Positions 55,821 through 64,000 of a DNA stretch of 64,000 nt are shown piece after piece. The first letter of the stretch is position 1. Each line of letters opens with the position of its first letter. The notes beneath the pieces were generated by a model. The model did not search any database. It was not told where the DNA came from and was given only the letters and a program-made list of their open reading frames with translations. Made by a program: the position numbers and the translations under genes. Origin of the DNA: Paradesertivirga superstes (lineage in GTDB: Bacteria > Bacteroidota > Bacteroidia > Sphingobacteriales > Sphingobacteriaceae); assembly GCF_037622515.1 (NCBI RefSeq), contig NZ_JBBJCN010000001.1, positions 744,001 through 808,000 on the forward strand, read 5' to 3'.

Positions 55821-57167
55821 CTATTTAAAACTCATCCAGTCTACCTCAATCCCGCCTACGCCTTTCTGTGTTATAAATAGATGCTGAATTCCTTTACCGG
55901 CTCCGGAAAGTTTAGATGTAATTACCTTCCATGATTTAGATACCGGAATAGTCACCTCTGCCAGAATGGGCCCAGCCGGAGAGTTTGACCTTATCTGCAA
56001 TGTACCGCCGTCATCAGAAGCTATCATTAATTGAACCGAGGCAGGCTTCTTCACACCGAAATCAACACTATTATATTGCAGCCAGGCACCGGGAGAACTA
56101 AACTTAGCTTTCCATCCCTTAAAGCGATCCGCAGTATCAATAAAAGCTACAGATACGCCCTCTTTGCTTATCCCGCTATAGCGGTCTATCTGTACTTTTG
56201 CATTTGCATTTGTAAGCCCTGCTCCCCTTAGTGTGGGAATTACCTTTCGGATAATACCATCTTCATTGAAAGACAAACTGTCCATCCGTATCGACCGGTT
56301 CTTATCAAAGTCTGGAGAAAGATCATTATGATGATAGAACAAATACCACTGCTTTTTAAAATTGATGATGGAATGGTGATTAGTCCAGCAACCCGTCGCA
56401 GATTCGTCCATAATTACACCAGCAAACTTAAAAGGCCCCAGCGGATTATTACCGATAGCATATTCCAGCCTCTCGATTTTATTTTCAACATGAGGATAGG
56501 TCATGTAATAAATCCCGTTACGCTCAAACACGTATGGACCTTCCTTCAGCCCTTTGCTCGGCAGTTCGCCAAGAGTAAGGGGGTCTGAGGCCAGCTCAAG
56601 CATATTCTCTTTAAGCTTTGCTCCATATATATTTCCCTGCGACCAATATAAATATGCCTGTCCGTCTTTGTCGATAAACACGTTTGGATCGATTCCTTTC
56701 ACATTTTTTATAGGTTCAGGCTGAGGCACGAAGGGCCCTGTCGGCTTGTCGGCTACAGCAACACCAATGGTAAAGCCCCTTACTTTAGTCGTGTCTTTCG
56801 ACGTACTTGGAAAATAGAAATAATATTTGCCGTTCCTGTAGATACAATCCGGCGCCCACATACTGTAACTATCCGGTTTCACCCAGGAAACCTTGTTCTG
56901 TGTAACGATCATCCCGTGGTCGGTCCAATCGGTTAAGTTGGCAGAAGAAAACACATGATAGTCTTCCATGACAAACCAGTTCGCCCGTCCTTTTCCGGGT
57001 GAGTGAGGAATATCGTGAGAAGGATACACATACACCCTGTCGCCAAAAACCCGGGCCGAAGGATCTGCGGTATACTGGTTCGTGATCAGTGGATTTTGGG
57101 CGAAGAGCTCACCGACAACACAAATCGTTATCACAGAAAGGATATAGAAAAACTTTGCTTTTATCAT
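55821..57167 (-). CDS. GH43 with C-terminal CBM6 (arabinofuranosidase/xylosidase)
   Basis: A protein of 448 residues. The signal peptide ends near 24 (VGELFAQ). The GH43 propeller (~25-310) has Asp35 (YTADPSA, base), Asp160 (KGIDPNVF) and Glu209 (LKEGPYVF, acid). The tail ~325-448 is a CBM6-like beta-sandwich (NAKVQIDRYSGISKEGV, GAWLQYNSVDFG, GIQHLFITQKG, EVDWMSF). It differs from the other GH43-CBM6 (40847) in the region after the acid residue and in having YPHVENKIERLEY instead of a Gly/Pro loop, so a different linkage preference is likely. It stands between the CE1-GH43 fusion (66 bp) and the CE6 gene. Confidence 0.92.
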   Translation of the reverse strand: MIKAKFFYILSVITICVVGELFAQNPLITNQYTADPSARVFGDRVYVYPSHDIPHSPGKGRANWFVMEDYHVFSSANLTDWTDHGMIVTQNKVSWVKPDSYSMWAPDCIYRNGKYYFYFPSTSKDTTKVRGFTIGVAVADKPTGPFVPQPEPIKNVKGIDPNVFIDKDGQAYLYWSQGNIYGAKLKENMLELASDPLTLGELPSKGLKEGPYVFERNGIYYMTYPHVENKIERLEYAIGNNPLGPFKFAGVIMDESATGCWTNHHSIINFKKQWYLFYHHNDLSPDFDKNRSIRMDSLSFNEDGIIRKVIPTLRGAGLTNANAKVQIDRYSGISKEGVSVAFIDTADRFKGWKAKFSSPGAWLQYNSVDFGVKKPASVQLMIASDDGGTLQIRSNSPAGPILAEVTIPVSKSWKVITSKLSGAGKGIQHLFITQKGVGGIEVDWMSFK

Positions 57168-57233
57168 ATATGCTTGAAAAATATTTTAAAAATTACTAGT
57201 TGTATGGACCTGAACGAATACGGCAACCGAACT

Positions 57234-59630
57234 TTACTTTATTCTAAACCAATCGAAATCAACGTAGCCACCGATATTTTGGGTGGCATAATTAAACAGA
57301 CCAAATCGGTATCCCATAAAGTGTGGCAAGGTGTAGGCCATTTTCAAAGGTTCGCCAATTGAAGTCCAGGTGTTCCCGTCCAGGCTATACGAGAACTTCG
57401 CTATATCTTTCCGATCTCTGAAATCACATTCCGCTTTCAGGTATACCTTCTGCTGCTTTAGTGGAATCCTGGTTATCTCAACAGGTTTTTCGCTTTGCGC
57501 ACTGATCATGACTATAGATTTGGCCCCAGCCTCGGATTTCACGCCAACAATACCATATCGTTTCTGTAAAAGGGCCAGCCCTGCTATATCACCATCTTTC
57601 ATTTTGGAAACATCTAAAACAGTGGTTCCTGTGCTTTCCGGTCCGAAGGTTCTTTGGGTCAGGGTGTTTCTGGCTGATAAAAATGAAGTGTCTGTCCTTC
57701 CTGTTTTAAGTCTAAGGTAACCGGGGCGTTCATTTACCGACCAGAGCTGATTCGCAGGATTATGATTCCATTGCCACACGAGCGGCAAAGCAGGCTCTCC
57801 CTTTTGACGGGCAAACTCATCAGAAGCCACAATCGCTGAAATTAAGCCCTTAGATGGGGGCAAATCAAGCGTTTGAGGAACCTTTCCCTCTCCTCCCAGT
57901 ACAGGCCAGCCATCCACCCATTTTACAGGTACCAGGTATGGAATGCGCCCCACAGATCCATAATCTCTGAACAGATATGAATACCAGGTACCGTCAGGCA
58001 TATCGATCAGTCCGCCTTGCGCAACCCCCATATCCTGTAAGGCTACCCGGCCTTCATAGGGACCTGTAATCTTATCCGCCCGATGGACAACGACAGTTCT
58101 CATGCCGCCCCGGGGCCAGGTTATATTAAAAAGGTAATATTTTCCATTCACTTTAAACAATTGCGATCCCTCGGCAGGAAGCCCGACGTTGCTTCCGGAT
58201 GGAGCACTTGCGTTTTCGATAAGTACCTGCTCCCGGGTTCCCGGCTTAACGCCCGAGGCGTCCGGATTAAGTTCAATTAAATTAAGCTTTCCGGCCCCGT
58301 AAATCATGTATACCCTCCCATCATCATCAAAAAACAAGGAATGGTCGTGATAACTGGGATTGAATGAAGATAACTTCCAGGGACCCTTCTCTATGTTTTG
58401 TGTAGAATATACATAGGTTTTACCGGTTGTGCCAGCGAATGTACTGACATAAAAGGTTCCTTTATGATAACGGATACTGCTTGCCCATGAGCCGCGCCCG
58501 TAGGTGCTCTTTCCATTATTAAGATTAAGCTCGTCTATATTAGCCAGGGTGTCGTAGCAATATCCTATCAATTTCCAGTTTACCAGATCTGTTGACTTCA
58601 TGATTGGGACACCCGGACTCATGTGCATAGTGGTACTGCTCATGTAATACACATTTCCAACCCTGATCATGGAAGCATCGGGTACATCGGCAAAGATAAC
58701 CGGGTTTTGCGCCCTGTTACCTTCGGCTACGGATACAGCATTGTTAGACGCAGGCGTTCCATCAATGCTGTATCTGGAAAACAGAGAGGCGTCTACCGGC
58801 TTAAATAACAACTGCGAGAACATATATAAATCGTTCTTCCAAACTTTGAAGTCGTGCCCTCCCGGCTCTATATAAAAAACATGAGGAACATTGTTCTTTT
58901 TCAGATAATCGTGAGTGCGGCGGCTGATTCGCATCAGATTGTCACTGTTTCCGCAGGAGACCCATAAAAGTTTCAGCTTTTTTTTCGCTTCTTCCGGCTT
59001 AGGTAATAACACTTCAGGTTCCCTGGTATTTGGCGCCGATGAAAAGCCTCCCACCCATGCAAATTTATCCAGATTACCTAAGCCAAAATTCAATGACTGA
59101 CCGCCGCCCATAGATAAACCTGCGATGGCCCTGTTTTCCGGGCTCGTATTTACCTTGAAAGTGTTCTCAACAAAAGGAATCAAGTCATCAAGAAGGTCCT
59201 TTTCAAAAGCTGCAAAGGCCTGAACCTTGTCGGCACCATAAATATTCCCTGCAGCACGGTCATCTTTAGCGGCCCTTCCGTTCGGGAGAACTACGATCAT
59301 AGGCTGAAGCTTATTCTCTGCGTAAAGGTTGTCGAGTATCACCTGCGGATTTCCCTGTTTATACCATTCCTTTTCATCGCCACCAATGCCGTGCAATAAA
59401 TAAAGAACCGGATATTTTTTACTTTTCGAATAAGCCGGAGGCGTATATACCAGGGCCCTGCGCAGTGTTCCAACAGTTTTTGAAGCGTAGGTAATGGTAT
59501 CGATCTTGCCATGAGCTATGTCCTTTCGGACCACATCGAAACCCTCTGGGGCCTGCTTAATAAGGGTTTGAGCGCTAACAAAAGATGCAGCTATTAAAAA
59601 ACATGCAGTTATAACACTTATTTTTTTCAT
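57234..59630 (-). CDS. Bifunctional feruloyl/acetyl esterase (CE1)-GH43 fusion
   Basis: A protein of 798 residues with a signal peptide ending near 20 (AASFVSA). The N-terminal half (~30-280) is an alpha/beta-hydrolase of CE1/esterase-D type: YLLHGIGGDEKEW, nucleophile Ser173 in AGLSMGGGQS, probable Asp230 in SCGNSD, His259 in PGGHDFKVW. A second enzyme follows at ~305-620: a GH43 propeller with Asp318 (ADVPDASM), Asp429 (SYHDHSLFFDDDG) and Glu487 (LPAEGSQLF). A C-terminal beta-sandwich (~625-798) is typical of larger GH43. One chain can thus release ferulic or acetyl esters and arabinose or xylose together. It heads the minus-strand gene series ending at 40847. Confidence 0.93.
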   Translation of the reverse strand: MKKISVITACFLIAASFVSAQTLIKQAPEGFDVVRKDIAHGKIDTITYASKTVGTLRRALVYTPPAYSKSKKYPVLYLLHGIGGDEKEWYKQGNPQVILDNLYAENKLQPMIVVLPNGRAAKDDRAAGNIYGADKVQAFAAFEKDLLDDLIPFVENTFKVNTSPENRAIAGLSMGGGQSLNFGLGNLDKFAWVGGFSSAPNTREPEVLLPKPEEAKKKLKLLWVSCGNSDNLMRISRRTHDYLKKNNVPHVFYIEPGGHDFKVWKNDLYMFSQLLFKPVDASLFSRYSIDGTPASNNAVSVAEGNRAQNPVIFADVPDASMIRVGNVYYMSSTTMHMSPGVPIMKSTDLVNWKLIGYCYDTLANIDELNLNNGKSTYGRGSWASSIRYHKGTFYVSTFAGTTGKTYVYSTQNIEKGPWKLSSFNPSYHDHSLFFDDDGRVYMIYGAGKLNLIELNPDASGVKPGTREQVLIENASAPSGSNVGLPAEGSQLFKVNGKYYLFNITWPRGGMRTVVVHRADKITGPYEGRVALQDMGVAQGGLIDMPDGTWYSYLFRDYGSVGRIPYLVPVKWVDGWPVLGGEGKVPQTLDLPPSKGLISAIVASDEFARQKGEPALPLVWQWNHNPANQLWSVNERPGYLRLKTGRTDTSFLSARNTLTQRTFGPESTGTTVLDVSKMKDGDIAGLALLQKRYGIVGVKSEAGAKSIVMISAQSEKPVEITRIPLKQQKVYLKAECDFRDRKDIAKFSYSLDGNTWTSIGEPLKMAYTLPHFMGYRFGLFNYATQNIGGYVDFDWFRIK

Positions 59631-59988
59631 CAGAATATAATTAATTTTTTGATGGAGACCAGGCTATTCTGTCAAAAATTGATTCCTTTTCAGGATATAA
59701 GAACAGGTTCTTTGGCTTTACCGCCTGATGTTCTTTTGTGACTTCAAGCCCCGCAAAAAGATCATACTGGCAGCGTCAAATTTATATTGCACGAAGCATC
59801 AATGCGGAAAAAAATCAGCAAATTCAGGGTAAGAATGTTTAAAAATTCCTGATTCATCTCCAGCGTCCATCCGACGGGAGTATCTCCGGGCAGGCATCCG
59901 CCATCAGGTCGAAAAGCCACCGCGGTAAACAACGGGTTTTCCCGCAGCAAACAGATTAGATTGCCAGAGGACAGTTACACTGTTATGT
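59631..59988. other. Intergenic region between the HTCS and the CE1-GH43 gene, probable promoter
   Basis: No gene is supported. On the minus strand TAAATTTG (59784-59777) matches the -7 pattern TAnnTTTG, 147 bp before the CE1-GH43 start codon; no -33 box stands at the usual distance. A short open frame (59762-59950, minus) has no recognisable motif. Just after the HTCS stop there is a weak dyad (ACAGT/ACTGT). Confidence 0.35.
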
Positions 59989-62900
59989 TTAGGACTTTGT
60001 TTCCCTCAGCTTGTTGTCAGCCGCCTTCCTTTTCAATGCGATGTACTCGGACGGTTGCATATTGAATTTAGCCTTAAACGATTTGGCAAAGTAATTTGGG
60101 GTGGCAAATCCGACCATATAGGCAATCTGCGCCACATTCATGTCGCTTTTTTCGAGCAAAACAGCAGCCTTATCAAGCTTAACCGATCGTATGTATTCAA
60201 CAGGCGAAAGGCCTGTGAGTTCAAGTATCTTATTGTATAGTGATCCCCGGCTCATACCAACATGCCGGCTAAGGTCCTCAACCGAGAGTTGAGGATTGTT
60301 GATATTTTCCTCAATGTACAGCACTACCTTATTCAATAATTTATCACTATGCGATTCTATTACGGGTTCGGACGAATGAACTTTTATCTGCTTGGTGTAC
60401 GTGTTCTTTAAGGTTGAATTAAGAACAAGCAGGTTTTTGATCTTAGCGTTCAAAATCTCAAAGTTAAAGGGTTTAGTCATGTAATCATTTGCTCCTGTTT
60501 CAAGGCCCTTAATCTGCTCCTCCTCGCCTGTTAAGGCAGTTAACAAAATGATCGGAATATGACTGGTGCGCTTATCTGATTTCACCTTCCTGCAAAACTC
60601 GATTCCGTCCATTAAGGGCATATTGATATCGCTTACGATAATTTGAGGATGGTTTGCCAAAGCCTTTTGCCAGCCCTCCTTTCCGTTAGTTGCTTCGTAA
60701 ACCTTGTAAAAGTTTTTCAGATTATCTTTCAGATAGAACCTAAAATCATCATTATCCTCTACAAGTAAGATTGATGCTATTTCAACTGCCGATCCGTTTT
60801 GTCTCTCTGCGACTTCAACTGCTGCTTCAGGTTCTTCTTCAGGGTACTGATCTGGTGCCGGCTTGGCAGTCGAAGCCACTTCCAAACTGGATGTTTCAAT
60901 AAATTCAAGAGGAGAAAAAGGAAGATGAATGATAAAGCTGCTTCCTTTTTCCAGCTCGCTTTCTACCCGAATTGTTCCGCCGTGCATTTTCACAAACTCG
61001 CGGGTAATAGAGAGTCCGATACCGCTCCCCTGATTTAGAATCGAGGCTGCAGTATCGCTTTGAAAAAAGCGGTCAAAAATCTTTTCCTGCTTGTCGGCCG
61101 GAATTCCTATCCCGGTATCTGTAACCTTAATAATTATAGATGATCCCACATCCGGCCCTCCTTCCGGAGCCTTTTCCAGCTCCACTTTTATACTACCCCC
61201 ACCAGAAGTAAACTTGAACGCATTGGACAATACATTGAACAGGATGCGTTCTATTTTATCATGGTCGAAAGTAGTATAATAGTTTTCTATAGAACTCTCG
61301 AACAGGAGAATGATATTTTTTCGCTCACTCAAATCTTTGAACGAATCGACAACCTCGCTGACAAAAGAAACCAGCTCGCCCTGCGATATATTCAACCGTA
61401 ATTCGTGTTCCTCCATTTTCCTGAAATCGAGCAATTGATTAACAAGGTTCAGAAGCCTTCGCGCATTTCTCTTAACCATATACAACTGGCTCTTGCCAGC
61501 TTCCATCACCTTATCTGACAGAAGCGTGTCCACAGGTCCCATAATTAATGAAATTGGAGTCCGAAACTCGTGGCTTAAATTAGTTAAGAACTTGATTTTT
61601 AGCATATCAAGCTCGTGAAGGCGTTCAACCTCCTTCCGTTCCTGATCAACCTGCTGTTTCGCCTCCATTTTTTCCTGTTCAATCCGGAATTCGCGCTTCA
61701 GCTTTTGAATACCCCTGTATCGCAGATAAAACAATATGCCCAAGAAGGCGAATCCGTAAAAGATATACGCGTATATGGTTAACCAAAAAGGTGGCTCGAC
61801 ATGAATCTTTATAGTAGTGACTTTCCCGTAAGCTGTTCCATCGGCATTACTCACCCGAACTTTAAACACATAGTCTCCTGGATCTATATTGGTATAGGAA
61901 GCCGTCTTTGAAGTTCCTACCTCATTCCATGATTTGTCAAAACCCTCCAGCTTGTAAGAATACCTGTATTGCTGCGGAATAGTATAACTGAGTGCAACAA
62001 ATCCGAGGGTAAAATTTTGTTTATAATCGAGATTAATTTCCTTCGCGATTGAAATATGTTCTTCAAGAGGTGAGTGTTCTGCCGGAACGACCGTGTTATT
62101 ATCAACTTTCAATTCCCTGATCAGAACATTCGGAATATCTGTATTGATCCTGATATCGTGGGGATAGAAATAGTTGAAGCCATCCAGTCCTCCAAAATAC
62201 ATTTCTCCGCCGGATAACCTTAGGCCAGCTCCCTGATTAAAATTACTATTTTGAACACCATTATACCTGTTATAGTTCCTGAACTTCCTGGTTTTCGGAT
62301 CGAAGCTGCTGATCCCGGAATTTGTACTCAGCCATAACAGCCCGCTCTTGTCCTCCAGGATTTTATAAACGACCCCATTGGCCAGGCCATCCCGTTCTGA
62401 AAAAGAGATAAACTCTTCTTTTTTCCGGTCTAAGAAACTTAGGCCGCCGCCGAGTGTGCCCACCCAAATATTCTGACGACTATCGGCGAATATAGACAGG
62501 ACTACATTGCTCGGCAACTTGCTGGTGTTCTGGTCATAGAGCTTTGCGGACTTTGTCTCGGGGTTAAAAACGGTCATTCCCGAACCGTGAGTACCTATCC
62601 AGATATTACCCGCACTATCCTCTTCAATCGTTCGTATATAGGCGTTTACAGGCAAATTCCCTGGCTTTGCAAGTGGCGATTCCCGGTGATAATTACTGAA
62701 AGTTTGCGACTCCGGGTGATACACATTCACTCCTCCTCCGTTTGTTCCTATCCATATATTCCCTTTAGAGTCTTCCTTCAGGCAAAATACATTATTATTC
62801 GTGATTGAAGCCGAGGAGCTCCCCTGAAGAAATTGCCGGTATTTCCCGGTTTGGGGATCAAATTCGAAAAGTCCATTCGAATATGTACCAATCCATAAAC

Positions 62901-64000
62901 GATTATTTCTGGCCATTTCGAGTGCCAGGATACTTAAATCCCCCGATTGAGCTCCTGTTCCTTTCGGATGCAGACCATAGTGAGTAAAGAGTTCTGTCTT
63001 CCGGTGAAACAGATTAAGTCCACCTCCGTCTGTTCCAACGAAAACATCACCGTTTGCAGCTTCGGCAAAGGCCATCACATTTGAACCATTCAGGCCCCTG
63101 GTATCAAAGGGGTTGCTTTGTTTCAGGTTAAAAAGGCTTAGATTCTTATCATATTTGTTAATACCGCCTTTAAAGGTTCCTGCCCAATAGATGCCCTGCC
63201 TGTCGATATAGATATGACGAATAGACTTGGCGGTCAGGCTATGAATGTCCCGGCTGTCCGGCTTATAGGTTTCGATCCTGAACGATCTGATATCAAGAAT
63301 ATTTAAACCCTCTTCGGTGCCCAGCCACAGCTTGCCTCCGGGATCAGCGGCAATGGAATATACATCGTTACTTGCTAAAGTAGTGTTATCGCCCGCCCGA
63401 TGCAGGAAGTTTCTGAAACTCCTACCGTCAGGCATCAGCATACTCAGGCCCTGTTCCGTGCCGATCCAGATATTACCGGCAGCATCCTCTGCAATACATC
63501 TTATCGAATTACTTACAAGACTTGAAGCCGATGCGGGAGAGTGCCCGAAATGCGAAAAAGAATTTTCTTTCCTGTTATACAAGAATACGCCCTTATCGGT
63601 TCCTACCCAAAGCCGGCGCCTGCTATCCTCAAAAAGAGCAATCACGTTGCTAGTCGACAAGCTGCCAGCGCGTAAAGGGTTAACGGTAAACTGCGATACT
63701 TTTTTTGTTTTGGGATCAATCACGCTCAGTCCTGAAAAACTCGACACCCAAACCTTTCCCAGGTAATCGCTGCAGACAGCCCGAATAACACTGCTTTGTG
63801 CATCGAAACCGGAAAATGAAGTTAATCGTTTGAACGAATCCCTTTTTCTGTCGTAAATAACTAATGACCCTCCGTTGGTCCCAATCCAGAGGTTTCCTGA
63901 GCGGTCTTCGTGAAGCGACACGACGTAGTTCGTCGGCAGGCTGCCGGGATCCAGGTCGCTGTGGCGATAAACGGTAAAGCTCGTACCGTCGTACTTATTA
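59989..64000 (-). CDS. Hybrid two-component system (HTCS) regulator of the xylan locus, 5' end outside window
   Basis: The frame is open to the right edge, so at least 1330 residues are visible and the signal peptide is beyond 64000. The order is a periplasmic beta-propeller of ~13 Reg_prop repeats (RSGNLWIGTNGG-type words every ~45-50 residues) and a Y_Y_Y domain (YTNIDPGDYVFKVRVSNADG). One membrane helix (YAYIFYGFAFLGILFYL) and a coiled stretch follow. Then come HisKA with the phosphoacceptor His (NLSHEFRTPISL; codon at 61570-61572) and HATPase with DTGIGIP and GSGIGLSI. The receiver has the acceptor Asp in VSDINMPLMDG (codon at 60628-60630) and TKPFN. An AraC-type helix-turn-helix DNA-binding domain ends the protein. 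Such regulators bind an oligosaccharide in the periplasm and switch on the adjacent locus. Confidence 0.95.
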   Translation of the reverse strand, partial: NKYDGTSFTVYRHSDLDPGSLPTNYVVSLHEDRSGNLWIGTNGGSLVIYDRKRDSFKRLTSFSGFDAQSSVIRAVCSDYLGKVWVSSFSGLSVIDPKTKKVSQFTVNPLRAGSLSTSNVIALFEDSRRRLWVGTDKGVFLYNRKENSFSHFGHSPASASSLVSNSIRCIAEDAAGNIWIGTEQGLSMLMPDGRSFRNFLHRAGDNTTLASNDVYSIAADPGGKLWLGTEEGLNILDIRSFRIETYKPDSRDIHSLTAKSIRHIYIDRQGIYWAGTFKGGINKYDKNLSLFNLKQSNPFDTRGLNGSNVMAFAEAANGDVFVGTDGGGLNLFHRKTELFTHYGLHPKGTGAQSGDLSILALEMARNNRLWIGTYSNGLFEFDPQTGKYRQFLQGSSSASITNNNVFCLKEDSKGNIWIGTNGGGVNVYHPESQTFSNYHRESPLAKPGNLPVNAYIRTIEEDSAGNIWIGTHGSGMTVFNPETKSAKLYDQNTSKLPSNVVLSIFADSRQNIWVGTLGGGLSFLDRKKEEFISFSERDGLANGVVYKILEDKSGLLWLSTNSGISSFDPKTRKFRNYNRYNGVQNSNFNQGAGLRLSGGEMYFGGLDGFNYFYPHDIRINTDIPNVLIRELKVDNNTVVPAEHSPLEEHISIAKEINLDYKQNFTLGFVALSYTIPQQYRYSYKLEGFDKSWNEVGTSKTASYTNIDPGDYVFKVRVSNADGTAYGKVTTIKIHVEPPFWLTIYAYIFYGFAFLGILFYLRYRGIQKLKREFRIEQEKMEAKQQVDQERKEVERLHELDMLKIKFLTNLSHEFRTPISLIMGPVDTLLSDKVMEAGKSQLYMVKRNARRLLNLVNQLLDFRKMEEHELRLNISQGELVSFVSEVVDSFKDLSERKNIILLFESSIENYYTTFDHDKIERILFNVLSNAFKFTSGGGSIKVELEKAPEGGPDVGSSIIIKVTDTGIGIPADKQEKIFDRFFQSDTAASILNQGSGIGLSITREFVKMHGGTIRVESELEKGSSFIIHLPFSPLEFIETSSLEVASTAKPAPDQYPEEEPEAAVEVAERQNGSAVEIASILLVEDNDDFRFYLKDNLKNFYKVYEATNGKEGWQKALANHPQIIVSDINMPLMDGIEFCRKVKSDKRTSHIPIILLTALTGEEEQIKGLETGANDYMTKPFNFEILNAKIKNLLVLNSTLKNTYTKQIKVHSSEPVIESHSDKLLNKVVLYIEENINNPQLSVEDLSRHVGMSRGSLYNKILELTGLSPVEYIRSVKLDKAAVLLEKSDMNVAQIAYMVGFATPNYFAKSFKAKFNMQPSEYIALKRKAADNKLRETKS

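Noticed and set aside
59989..63921. HTCS as a complete gene starting with GTG at 63921
   Set aside because: The frame stays open and continues with typical propeller sequence (YDGTSFTVYRHSDLDPGSL) to the window edge; the true start must lie beyond it.

Overview
The window comes from a member of the Bacteroidota, most likely an environmental Sphingobacteriaceae/Pedobacter-type organism. The evidence is four complete and one partial SusC/SusD-type genes (TonB-dependent transporters plus RagB/SusD lipoproteins), many lipoproteins with a Bacteroidetes-style lipobox, a hybrid two-component regulator (HTCS), GH97 enzymes, DUF6266 proteins and an AT-rich genome without clear Shine-Dalgarno signals. 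No taxonomic marker gene is present, so the genus is inference.

Region 1 (1-13217, all minus strand) is a probable operon: Fas1 lipoprotein, SusC, SusD, two more Fas1 lipoproteins, and a second SusC that runs off the left edge. It contains no carbohydrate-active enzyme. Region 2 (13218-22600) is a loose accessory stretch. It holds a FISUMP-domain lipoprotein overlapping a small lipoprotein, two paralogous secreted beta-helix lipoproteins that each carry a conserved ~600 bp noncoding upstream block, a ~200 bp MITE-like element, two tandem DUF6266 genes, and an unusual set of 11-bp phased repeats.

Region 3 (22639-64000) is a large xylan utilisation locus. It contains the complete syntenic core described for xylan-degrading Bacteroidetes (xusA-xusB-xusC-xusD-xusE-xyn10C, read right to left from 35374 to 22639). 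Next come two further GH10 xylanases in divergent orientation, and a broken GH115 alpha-glucuronidase gene. A long minus-strand gene string follows, in transcription order: CE1-GH43 fusion, GH43-CBM6, CE6-type acetylesterase, CBM6 remnant, GH27, GH97, GH31(PA14), GH43, GH31, GH97, GH43-CBM6. At the right edge is the HTCS regulator (5' end beyond the window).

The likely division of labour is as follows. Surface GH10 (Xyn10C) and SusD-like proteins capture and cut xylan. The SusC-like porins import oligosaccharides. Periplasmic or surface GH10, GH43, GH31, GH97, GH27 and esterases strip arabinose, xylose, galactose, acetyl and feruloyl groups. The HTCS senses xylo-oligosaccharide and activates the locus. 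The two GH31, two GH97 and one GH27 genes suggest a highly decorated (cereal-type) glucuronoarabinoxylan. The GH115 gene that would remove glucuronic acid is clearly decayed. A six-copy array of a ~158 bp repeat separates the plus-strand GH10 from the convergent GH43 gene.
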